NCBI RefSeq assembly: GCF_900101435.1
Contig: NZ_FMZH01000005.1
Coordinates: 124,001-188,000 of the forward strand
Length of the DNA: 64,000 nt
Reading direction: 5' to 3'
Source: Pedobacter soli
GTDB lineage: Bacteria > Bacteroidota > Bacteroidia > Sphingobacteriales > Sphingobacteriaceae
Below, in pieces: positions 16,104 through 23,478 of this stretch. How positions within the stretch are numbered: the first letter of the stretch is position 1; every line of letters starts with the position of its first letter. Under the pieces are notes generated by a model. It ran no database searches. It worked only from the letters and a program-made list of their open reading frames with translations, and was not told the origin of the DNA. The position numbers were made by a program, and so were the translations under genes.

Positions 16104-17171
16104 ATGAAAAAAATAGGGATTTTATTTGGACAGGAACGCTCTTTTCCTGAAGCCGTAATCGAAAGAATTAATCAAAAAGCAGAAAAAGGTATTGTAGCCG
16201 AAGCGGTTAAAATCGACAAAATATTTCAGAATGCGCCGCTGGGTTATGCTGTAATTATCGACCGAATTTCGCAGGATGTTCCGTTTTACCGTGCATCGTT
16301 AAAAAATGCAGCCATTACCGGAACTGCGGTAATTAACAACCCTTTCTGGTGGAGTGCCGACGAAAAGTTTTTTAACAATGTACTGGCCGAACAAATTGGT
16401 GTGCCGGTGCCTAAAACAGCTTTAATTCCTTCAAGAGAACATCCGGATGGTACAACAAGCGAATCTTTCTCTAACCTGGCTATGCCGCTGGATTGGGATG
16501 CCATTTTTGAATACACCGGTTTTCCCGCTTACATGAAACCCTACGATGGTGGTGGCTGGCGCGATGTTTACAAATTACACGATAAAGAAGATTTTTTTGA
16601 CAAGCACAGCGGTACCCAACAACTGGTAATGCTGCTGCAGGAAGAAATTATTTTCGAGGAATATTTCAGGTGTTATTGCATTGGGGGCAAATACGTGCGC
16701 ATTATGCAGTACGATCCGCGTAATCCGCACCATTTACGATATGCTACCGAGGGCAAAGCGCCCGATCCGAAATTGCTTAAAACCGTCGAGGAATACACTT
16801 TAAAATTATGTAAATACTTAGGTTATGATTTTAATACCGTAGAGTTTGCTGTACGTGATGGCGTGCCAATTGCAATCGATTTTTGCAACCCTGCACCGGA
16901 TGCCGATGTTAAAAGTGTTGGACAGGAAAATTTTGATTGGGTAGTAGAAACCACTGCAAATTATGCTATAGAAAGGGCAAAAGCACAAAAAGACGGGCAA
17001 GACAATTTAACCTGGGGCGAGTACATTAAAGCTTCTGTTGGTGGTAAACCACTGGTAACTAAGGCAGCGCCAAAAACGAGTAAACCTGTTGCAGCTAAGA
17101 AAGCGCCAGCCACAAAGGCTCCAGCAGAAAAAGCAGTTGCCAAACCTAAAAAAACAACGCCAAAGAAATAA
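16104..17171 (+). CDS. ATP-grasp ligase with Lys/Ala/Pro-rich tail
   Basis: 355 residues. The ATP-grasp core shows the ATP Lys and Gly-rich loop PAYMKPYDGGGWRDV (about 146-160), the EEYF hinge region (about 190), and Mg ligands in FAVRDGVPIAIDFCNPAPDAD (about 248-268). ATP-grasp enzymes join a carboxylate to an amine or thiol through an acyl-phosphate. The last 40 residues (about 313-355) are low-complexity Lys, Ala, Pro and Thr, like a histone H1-type tail and unlike the enzyme core. It is followed by the GCS2-like ligase after 27 bases. Confidence 0.85.
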   Translation: MKKIGILFGQERSFPEAVIERINQKAEKGIVAEAVKIDKIFQNAPLGYAVIIDRISQDVPFYRASLKNAAITGTAVINNPFWWSADEKFFNNVLAEQIGVPVPKTALIPSREHPDGTTSESFSNLAMPLDWDAIFEYTGFPAYMKPYDGGGWRDVYKLHDKEDFFDKHSGTQQLVMLLQEEIIFEEYFRCYCIGGKYVRIMQYDPRNPHHLRYATEGKAPDPKLLKTVEEYTLKLCKYLGYDFNTVEFAVRDGVPIAIDFCNPAPDADVKSVGQENFDWVVETTANYAIERAKAQKDGQDNLTWGEYIKASVGGKPLVTKAAPKTSKPVAAKKAPATKAPAEKAVAKPKKTTPKK

Positions 17172-17198
17172 CAGGGATTAAAATTAATACGCATTAAC

Positions 17199-18299
17199 AT
17201 GAATGAATTTACGCTGGGCATAGAAGAAGAATACATGGTAATTGATCCCGTTACCAGAGAACTTACTTCTCACGAACAAAAAATTGTAGAGGCCGCACAA
17301 AAAATACATAAAGACCAGGTTAAGGCAGAAATGCACCAGGCCGTGGTGGAGGTGGGTACAGGTATTTGCCGCACCACCACCGAAGCCCGTAAAGAAATAG
17401 CACAGTTGCGCTATACCGTATCGCAACTGGCCGGAGAGCAAGGTTTAAGAATTGGCGCCGCGGGCACACACCCTTTTTCACATTGGGAAAAGCAATTAAT
17501 TACTGAGCACCCCCGTTATAACGAAATTGTAAATGAATTGCAGGAAGCTGCCCGTTCAAATCTGATTTTTGGCCTGCACGTACACGTGGGCTTTCAATCG
17601 CGCGAGCTGGCTATACATATTGCCAACCAGGTGAGGTATTTTTTACCCCATGTGTTTGCCTTGTCAACCAACTCCCCTTTCTGGGAAGCACGCAATACGG
17701 GTTACAAATCGTTCAGGACAAAAATTTTTGACAAATTTCCGCGTACCGGAATTCCTGATATTTTTAATAGCATTGAAGATTACGACAATTACGTAAAACT
17801 GCTGATCAAGACCAATTGCATGGACAATGCCAAGAAGATCTGGTGGGATATTCGCGTACATCCTTTTTTCGATACTGTTGAATTCCGCATTTGCGATTGC
17901 CCGATGTTAATTGATGAAACGATGGCTTTTACAGCCCTATTTCAGGCTTTATGTGCCAAATTGTACAAATTACGTTTGCAAAACATGAAGTTTATCAGTT
18001 ACTCAAGAGCCCTTATTAACGAAAATAAATGGCGTGCAGCCCGTTATGGCATTGATGGTAACCTGATCGATTTCGGTAAAGAAATGGAAATAAACTGTCG
18101 CAACCTGATTTTAGAATTATTGGATTTTGTAGATGATGTAGTGGATGATTTAGGCTGCCGTGACGACATTAATTATGTACATAAAATACTAGAACATGGT
18201 ACCGGCGCCGACCGACAGTTGGCCGTTTACCAACAAACTGGTAACTTTGAAGCCGTAGTAGATTACATTACTACTCAAACACTTATAGGCGCAAAGTAA
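17199..18299 (+). CDS. Carboxylate-amine ligase, GCS2/YbdK family
   Basis: A 366-residue protein of the GCS2 family (gamma-glutamylcysteine-ligase-like, YbdK type). It has the N-terminal metal/ATP motif LGIEEEYMVIDP, the second block LIFGLHVHVGF (about 124-134) and FRICDCPM (about 228). These enzymes form gamma-glutamyl-type amide bonds from ATP, an acidic amino acid and an amine. Cys specificity cannot be assumed. It lies 27 bases after the ATP-grasp gene and 7 bases before the amidotransferase gene, strong evidence for a single transcript. Confidence 0.9.
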   Translation: MNEFTLGIEEEYMVIDPVTRELTSHEQKIVEAAQKIHKDQVKAEMHQAVVEVGTGICRTTTEARKEIAQLRYTVSQLAGEQGLRIGAAGTHPFSHWEKQLITEHPRYNEIVNELQEAARSNLIFGLHVHVGFQSRELAIHIANQVRYFLPHVFALSTNSPFWEARNTGYKSFRTKIFDKFPRTGIPDIFNSIEDYDNYVKLLIKTNCMDNAKKIWWDIRVHPFFDTVEFRICDCPMLIDETMAFTALFQALCAKLYKLRLQNMKFISYSRALINENKWRAARYGIDGNLIDFGKEMEINCRNLILELLDFVDDVVDDLGCRDDINYVHKILEHGTGADRQLAVYQQTGNFEAVVDYITTQTLIGAK

Positions 18300-18306
18300 T
18301 TTTATA

Positions 18307-19134
18307 ATGGATAAAAGAGGTTTAAAGGTGGCTGTTATTGACATGAATAACGGCGCACCGAATCAGGGTATGCGGGGAATTCAGGAAATTTTATCCCGTT
18401 TTAGAAACGAAAACAATATCGATTTAACTTTTGATATTTTTGATTTAAGGCAAAAAGGCGAAATACCAGGCATGGGTTACGATGCCTATATTTCGAGTGG
18501 CGGTCCGGGAAGTCCGGTTGAAAGTAAAGGCGAAAAATGGGAAAATGATTTCTTTAACCTGCTCGATCAGATTGAGGCATTTAACCAAAATAATGAAGAA
18601 AAAAAGAAATATGCTTTTTTAATCTGCCACTCTTTTCAGCTTGCTTGCCGCAAGTACCAGTTGGGCAATGTAACCGAAAGACGTTCCAATGCATTCGGTA
18701 TTTTTCCGATCACGCTTACCGGTGACGGCGAGCAGGATGAAATTTTTGAAGGCATTACCAATCCGTTCTATTCGGTAGATAGCCGCGACTGGCAGGTAAT
18801 TGAACCTGATTTTGTTGCTTTTGAAAAAAAGGGGGCAAAGCTATTGGCCATCGAAAAAGAGCGTAAACATGTGGATTTAGAACGCTGCATGATGTCGATC
18901 CGGTTTTCTGATGAAATTATTGGTACACAATTCCACCCTGAGGCCGATCCTGTTGGCATGAAAATGTACCTGTTGCAAGACGAAAGGAAAAAAGCCATTG
19001 TGGATATGCACGGCGAACAGAAATACCTGGATATGCTCAATAGCCTGGACGATCCGGCGAGGATTGTATTAACCCAAAGTGTTATTTTACCTAATTTTCT
19101 GCAAAAAGCAATCGGAAATTTGCAGGAGGCGTAA
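18307..19134 (+). CDS. Class I glutamine amidotransferase-like protein
   Basis: A 275-residue GATase-I domain with oxyanion turn SSGGPGSP (about 63-70), nucleophile LICHSFQL (Cys107) and GTQFHPEAD (His210, Glu212). All three catalytic residues are present, so hydrolysis of glutamine or of a gamma-glutamyl bond is possible. GATase-I proteins either supply ammonia to a synthetase or act as gamma-glutamyl hydrolases, as in PuuD. The setting next to a gamma-glutamyl-ligase-like enzyme allows either. Start ATG is 7 bases after the preceding stop. Confidence 0.87.
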   Translation: MDKRGLKVAVIDMNNGAPNQGMRGIQEILSRFRNENNIDLTFDIFDLRQKGEIPGMGYDAYISSGGPGSPVESKGEKWENDFFNLLDQIEAFNQNNEEKKKYAFLICHSFQLACRKYQLGNVTERRSNAFGIFPITLTGDGEQDEIFEGITNPFYSVDSRDWQVIEPDFVAFEKKGAKLLAIEKERKHVDLERCMMSIRFSDEIIGTQFHPEADPVGMKMYLLQDERKKAIVDMHGEQKYLDMLNSLDDPARIVLTQSVILPNFLQKAIGNLQEA

Positions 19135-19137
19135 CCT

Positions 19138-19310
19138 TATAGTTGCGTCATTGCGAACCGAAGCGCTGGACAGAGATTTGGAGTGAAGCAATCTCTTTTT
19201 TTTGATCGTCCTTTCGACTGTAGTCCCGACGGTAAGTCTGGAGAGAAATACTATTAAAAACACAATAGATTTCTCTCCGCCTGTACAGGCAGGCACTACG
19301 GTCGAAAACA
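19138..19310. repeat. Interspersed repeat with long imperfect inverted arms
   Basis: The gap between the amidotransferase and the last cassette gene is filled by an element with arms TTTCGACTGTAGT (19212-19224) / ACTACGGTCGAAA (19295-19307) and an inner pair GGAGAGAAAT (19240-19249) / ATTTCTCTCC (19269-19278). It is preceded by GCGTCATTGCGAACCGAAGCG, a motif that recurs in intergenic repeats of this group. It could fold strongly in RNA and may modulate read-through. Confidence 0.6.
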
Positions 19311-19338
19311 TTCTGATTAACAAAAATCAAATAAACTT

Positions 19339-20526
19339 ATGATACCTGCACAACGCCAAAAGTACAACCAACAGTTTACCAACCAAAAGTATCAGACTTT
19401 TTTAAAACAACTTGGTGAAGGTTATCCCGAAATTCCTTTCCGTGTTGCTGAAACACCGATTTTTGTGCCGCAAGGATTAAAAGAAAAACTAATTGCCGCG
19501 GGTGAAGAGATCATAAAACTGATTAAACAACCTGATTTTAAAGCTTTAACTGATAAAGCCATCCCGACAGATTGGAAAGTTCCTAACGAAAACGAACAGC
19601 CCCATTTTCTGACTTTCGATTTCGGCATTTGTAAAAACGAGGCTGGTGAGCTTAGCCCCATGTTAATCGAAATGCAGGGCTTCCCATCCTTATACGGCTT
19701 TCAGCACCACCTGGCTAAAACTTTTAAAAGCAGTTTTGGGATTGATGATACTGTAAATCACTTATTAAACGGATTTACTGAAGAAAAATACATCGCACTG
19801 CTTAAAGAAGTAATTATAGGTAAGCATCAACCCGAAGAAGTGGCGCTAATGGATGTTGATGCACATAATCAGAAAACAGCTATCGATTTTTTCGTAACAC
19901 AAAAAATGCTTGGGATCAAGATTTTGGCTTTGGAAGACATTAAAAAAGTTGGGAGACAATTATTCTACGAAGCAGATGGCAGACAAATACAGCTAAAAAG
20001 GATTTATAACCGATTGATATTTGATGAAGTGGCTAACGATACCGGGATATTCAAAAACAGTTTCGATCCTCGCGAGGAGCTGGATATTGAATGGGTAACC
20101 CATCCCAACTGGTTTTACCGCATCAGCAAATTTACCATGCCCTTTTTAAAGAGCGAATTTGTACCCGAAACGCGCTTTTTAAATGAAATAGAAACGCTAC
20201 CTGCTGATTTGGAAAACTACGTGCTAAAACCTTTATTTTCTTTCGCTGGCATGGGTGTAATTATTGATGTAAGCGCATCAGATATCACCAGCATTAAAGA
20301 TCCCGAAAACTGGATTTTACAAAGAAAAGTCAATTACGAGCCTGCGGTACAATCGCCCGATGGCGGTGTAAAAGCCGAAATCAGGATGATGTATTTATGG
20401 CCTGATGGTGGCGAACCCCAGCTTTGCATTAACCTCGCCCGCTTAAGTCGCGGCAAAATGATCGGCGTGCGTTACAATGCCGATTTTGATTGGGTGGGCG
20501 GAACGGTAGGTTTTATGGAAATATAG
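19339..20526 (+). CDS. ATP-grasp-like protein, last gene of the cassette
   Basis: 395 residues, cytoplasmic. I do not recognise a named family, but the pattern YVLKPLFSFAGMGVIID (about 295-311, ATP Lys and Gly loop), ILQRKVNYEPAV and RLSRGKMIGVRYN with a terminal acidic strand fits a diverged ATP-grasp enzyme. The N-terminal half (LIEMQGFPSLYGFQ, about 110-123) looks like a substrate domain. It shares strand and neighbourhood with the three ligase and amidotransferase genes, but is separated from them by a folded repeat. A second amide-bond-forming step is the simplest reading. Confidence 0.65.
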   Translation: MIPAQRQKYNQQFTNQKYQTFLKQLGEGYPEIPFRVAETPIFVPQGLKEKLIAAGEEIIKLIKQPDFKALTDKAIPTDWKVPNENEQPHFLTFDFGICKNEAGELSPMLIEMQGFPSLYGFQHHLAKTFKSSFGIDDTVNHLLNGFTEEKYIALLKEVIIGKHQPEEVALMDVDAHNQKTAIDFFVTQKMLGIKILALEDIKKVGRQLFYEADGRQIQLKRIYNRLIFDEVANDTGIFKNSFDPREELDIEWVTHPNWFYRISKFTMPFLKSEFVPETRFLNEIETLPADLENYVLKPLFSFAGMGVIIDVSASDITSIKDPENWILQRKVNYEPAVQSPDGGVKAEIRMMYLWPDGGEPQLCINLARLSRGKMIGVRYNADFDWVGGTVGFMEI

Positions 20527-20528
20527 AC

Positions 20529-20671
20529 TTTTAACCGCAAAGCACGCCATGTAAAAACGTCAAGTGCACTAAGCATATTTAACAATTAATTTCCCCAACA
20601 TAAACTGGCATAGAAGTATCTTTAAGCTTTGAATCCTTTGCGAAAACCTTTGCGCGCTTTGCGGTTAATAA
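20529..20671. repeat. Interspersed imperfect inverted repeat (TTAACCGCAAAGC ... GCTTTGCGGTTAA)
   Basis: TTTTAACCGCAAAGCACGC at the left end is mirrored by GCGCGCTTTGCGGTTAA at 20653-20669. The end motif matches that at 3649-3667, so both belong to one family. The approximately 100-base centre is not conserved between the two copies as far as I can see. Confidence 0.55.
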
Positions 20672-20698
20672 TAGAACAACCCAATAATTTACATTCAA

Positions 20699-20732
20699 TT
20701 GAACAGCCAAACACCAAAAGCCCTTATATTTG
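20699..20732 (+). promoter_or_regulatory. Promoter of the FeoB-associated small gene
   Basis: -7 box TATATTTG (20725-20732), an exact TAnnTTTG match, with TTG at 20699-20701 as a possible -33 element. The box ends only four bases before the ATG, so the mRNA may start at the start codon. Confidence 0.5.
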
Positions 20733-20736
20733 TGTT

Positions 20737-20895
20737 ATGGATATTCAAACGATTTTAGTCTTTTTACTTTTTGCCGTAGCATTGGTATATGTTGGCCGTT
20801 TGGTTTTTAAATCTTTACAGGTAAAAAAGGATGGCTGCGGCGGCAATTGCAAGTGTGGAGTAGATTTTTCGGACATTAAACCTGCAAAAAAATAA
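20737..20895 (+). CDS. FeoB-associated Cys-rich membrane protein
   Basis: A 52-residue protein with one membrane segment (about 5-22) and a C-terminal Cys cluster DGCGGNCKCG. This matches the FeoB-associated Cys-rich membrane protein family (PF12669), thought to help ferrous iron uptake, though its role is not established. An upstream in-frame extension to 20629 would run through the repeat and the promoter, so I reject it. No feoB is in this window. A Crp/Fnr-type gene follows after 12 bases. Confidence 0.8.
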   Translation: MDIQTILVFLLFAVALVYVGRLVFKSLQVKKDGCGGNCKCGVDFSDIKPAKK

Positions 20896-20907
20896 GATTA
20901 CGCTTTT

Positions 20908-21495
20908 ATGATTCATCAGTTTCAGAAGTACCTGCAAGAAAAAATAGAGATTACTGATGAACAGTTCGAAAGCATTTCGACTGGATTAAAAGTAAAGAAA
21001 TTCGAAAAAAACGAAATCCTTCAATATACCGGCGATAATCTTAAACATGGTTTCTTTGTAGGCAAGGGGCTGTTGCGGGCCTACTCTATCGATGTAAAAG
21101 GCAAAGAACATATTTTACAGTTTGCACCCGAAAACTGGCTGATCTCTGATCGCAATAACATGAATAACGAGCCTTCGATATTCTTTATCGATGCCATCGA
21201 AGCAACCGAGGCCGTATTAATGCCTAACGATTTTATGGAACAGGCTGCGAGTAAAGTACCCTGCCTGCAGCCGATGCAGATCAAATTACTGAATAACTCC
21301 ATCCGTTTTATGCAGAAAAGGATCAATATGTTATTAAGTGCTACTGCCGAAGAAAGATACCTCGATTTCATTAAACTTTATCCTAATCTTACACTACGCG
21401 TACCCCAATGGATGATTGCCTCTTATCTGGGCATTACCCCCGAATCATTAAGCCGCGTAAGGAAAGAACTGGCCAATAAACATTTCAAGCCTTAG
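20908..21495 (+). CDS. Crp/Fnr family transcriptional regulator
   Basis: 195 residues. An N-terminal cyclic-nucleotide-binding-like beta barrel (about 20-125; GKGLLRAYSIDVKGKEHILQF region) is followed by a helical linker and a short HTH (WMIASYLGITPESLSRVRKEL, about 168-188). There are no Fnr Fe-S cysteines at the N-terminus, and the canonical cAMP-binding RxSA is not visible. The ligand is therefore unknown, as is usual for the many Bacteroidota homologues. It is probably co-transcribed with the preceding small gene. Confidence 0.88.
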   Translation: MIHQFQKYLQEKIEITDEQFESISTGLKVKKFEKNEILQYTGDNLKHGFFVGKGLLRAYSIDVKGKEHILQFAPENWLISDRNNMNNEPSIFFIDAIEATEAVLMPNDFMEQAASKVPCLQPMQIKLLNNSIRFMQKRINMLLSATAEERYLDFIKLYPNLTLRVPQWMIASYLGITPESLSRVRKELANKHFKP

Positions 21496-21766
21496 GTAAT
21501 TTTGAATATATGAATTTTGAATGAGTGAATGATTTGGTTAAGCTAACATTCAAACATTTCAACTTTTCAACCTTATAATAAATGAGTGTATGATTTGGCT
21601 AAGCTAACATTCCAACTTTTCAACCTTACAATAAATGAGTGAATGATTTGGCTAAGGTAACATTCCAACATTCAATCCTTCCAACCTTACAACGACCAAT
21701 CTCTCAACTACTTCCACATCCTTTCATTACTTAACATACATCAATTTTTCTAAAGAACCTTCGCTG
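21496..21766. repeat. Three-copy tandem repeat of about 53-61 bases
   Basis: The gap holds three head-to-tail units beginning ATGAGTGAATGATTTGG (21521), ATGAGTGTATGATTTGG (21582) and ATGAGTGAATGATTTGG (21635). Each continues with GGCTAAGCTAACATTC and a CCAACTTTTCAACCTTA-type tract. It lies between the Crp/Fnr gene and the yceI promoter. No gene is visible here. Confidence 0.75.
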
Positions 21767-21774
21767 TACTTTTG
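21767..21774 (+). promoter_or_regulatory. Bacteroidota -7 box (TACTTTTG) for yceI
   Basis: Exact TAnnTTTG on the plus strand, 36 bases before the yceI ATG. T-rich sequence lies about 20 bases upstream, but there is no clean TTTG. Confidence 0.5.
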
Positions 21775-21810
21775 TGTTGTAAATATTAAACATCTCAAAA
21801 AAACAAAAAT

Positions 21811-22341
21811 ATGGCAACTACAAAATGGACATTAGATCCAACCCACAGCGAATTACAATTTAAAGTAAAACACTTAATGATTACTACTGTAACCGGTAGT
21901 TTAAAATCTTTTTCAGCAGAATTATCATCAGAAGGCGATGATTTTGAAAACGCAGCTATTTCTTTTAAAGGTGATATCAGTTCAATTGATACTGGTAATA
22001 CCGATCGCGATAACCACTTAAAAAGCGGCGATTTCTTCGATGCTGAGCAATTTGCACACATCGAATTTAAATCTAACTCGGTTAAAAAAGATGGCGACGA
22101 TTACATTGTTAATGGCGATTTAACCATCAAAGGCGAAACCAAACCTGTAAAATTAACTGCAGAATTTGGTGGTATTGCTACCGACCCATGGGGAAACACC
22201 AAAGCAGGCTTTACTTTAAGCGGAAAAATTAACCGTAGCGAGTTTGGTTTAACCTGGAATGCAGCTTTAGAAACCGGTGGTGTAATGGTAAGTGAAGAAG
22301 TACGCATTTTAGGCGAATTGCAATTCGTGAAACAAGCATAA
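21811..22341 (+). CDS. YceI family protein
   Basis: A 176-residue lipocalin-like beta barrel that binds polyisoprenoid-type lipids in the family's structures. Typical features are WTLDPTHSELQFKVKHLM at the start, the FDAEQF and IEFKSN segments, and the C-terminal EVRILGELQFVK. Unlike many YceI proteins it has no signal peptide, so a cytoplasmic location is likely. Physiological role uncertain. It has its own promoter, and pirin follows on the same strand. Confidence 0.92.
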   Translation: MATTKWTLDPTHSELQFKVKHLMITTVTGSLKSFSAELSSEGDDFENAAISFKGDISSIDTGNTDRDNHLKSGDFFDAEQFAHIEFKSNSVKKDGDDYIVNGDLTIKGETKPVKLTAEFGGIATDPWGNTKAGFTLSGKINRSEFGLTWNAALETGGVMVSEEVRILGELQFVKQA

Positions 22342-22407
22342 ACGATAAGTGTTTGGCGATAAGTGCTAAGCGCCTTACGCCAAACGCATTACAGAAAGGT
22401 TCCAATC

Positions 22408-23277
22408 ATGGACACAAAACAAATAAATAACATACTTAAAGCACCTGCTCCGCACATGGTAGGCGATGGCTTTAGGGTACATAATTTTTTCCCCAGCGGA
22501 TACAAGATTGACATGAGCCCGTTTTTCTTAATGGATTACGGCTCTAAAATTGAGTTTTCGGCCAGGCGCGAGCCTCGCGGTGTGGGCGTACACCCGCACA
22601 GGGGTTTCGAAACGGTAACCATTGCTTATCATGGTGCAGTTGCGCACCACGATAGCTCTGGCAATAGCGGTGTAATTTATCCCGGCGATGTACAATGGAT
22701 GACAGCTGCAGCTGGTGTATTGCACAAAGAATACCACGAGGAGCAATACAGTTTAACTGGTGGCCCCTTTCAAATGGTACAGCTTTGGGTAAACCTGCCT
22801 GCAAAAAATAAAATGGGAAAACCAGGGTATCAGGCAATAAAACAGGCTGATATGGTTCATTTCGATTTACCCGAAAACGGAGGCAAAATCGAAATTATAG
22901 CTGGCAATTACCAGGGTATAAAAGGAAGTGCAAGTACCTTCACGCCAATTGAAGTATACAATGCCCGTTTGAATAAGGGTGCCAAGGCAAACTTTAGTTT
23001 CCCGGCTAACTTTAATACCGGATTTATGGTAATTGAAGGTGGAATAAAAGTAAATGGCAGTGAAAATGCTGCAACGGATAGCTTTGTCCACTTTAAAAAC
23101 GAAGGAACCACTATTGAAATCGAAGCGTTGGAAAACAGTGTGATTTTGATTTTAAGTGGTGAGCCGATTAACGAGCCAATCGTTCAATATGGTCCATTTC
23201 TAATGAATACCGAAGCAGAAATACATCAGGCCATTGAAGATTATAACCAGGGCAGATTTGGGTATTTAGAGGAATAA
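22408..23277 (+). CDS. Pirin family protein
   Basis: A 289-residue bicupin of the pirin family. The metal-binding N-terminal block VHPHRGFETVTI (about 57-68) is followed by HHDSSGN and the conserved EYHEEQ segment. Pirins are iron-binding proteins, some with quercetinase activity, others regulatory; the class is not decided here. ATG 22408 is preferred to the upstream ATG at 22363 because the fifteen extra residues are not family-like and lie in the yceI spacer. Confidence 0.9.
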   Translation: MDTKQINNILKAPAPHMVGDGFRVHNFFPSGYKIDMSPFFLMDYGSKIEFSARREPRGVGVHPHRGFETVTIAYHGAVAHHDSSGNSGVIYPGDVQWMTAAAGVLHKEYHEEQYSLTGGPFQMVQLWVNLPAKNKMGKPGYQAIKQADMVHFDLPENGGKIEIIAGNYQGIKGSASTFTPIEVYNARLNKGAKANFSFPANFNTGFMVIEGGIKVNGSENAATDSFVHFKNEGTTIEIEALENSVILILSGEPINEPIVQYGPFLMNTEAEIHQAIEDYNQGRFGYLEE

Positions 23278-23316
23278 CAATTAATCTTCTCGCTGAACTA
23301 TCAGCATCAATATAAC

Positions 23317-23349
23317 AACCGGCATCTTGAAAAATTTGTCGGTTTTTTT
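23317..23349 (+). terminator. Rho-independent terminator after pirin
   Basis: Arms AACCGGCA (23317-23324) and TGTCGGTT (23337-23344), one G-T wobble, are followed by a seven-T run. It ends the yceI/pirin unit. Confidence 0.65.
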
Positions 23350-23478
23350 ATGCCTCAGCACAGCAAACTACTCTTACAAAGCCTGATAGCACAAGCTCTA
23401 AAAAACTTCTACTTCTTTCATTTTCACAAAATCTTCATATTCGTTAATGACATTTGACTATCAAATCAGAACAGAAAA

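Noticed and set aside
19138..19323. Short minus-strand open frames in the repeat before the last cassette gene
   Set aside because: They lie inside an inverted-repeat element and have no protein-like composition.
20629..20736. Upstream extension of the FeoB-associated gene
   Set aside because: It would run through an inverted repeat and the -7 box, and the extra residues do not match the family.
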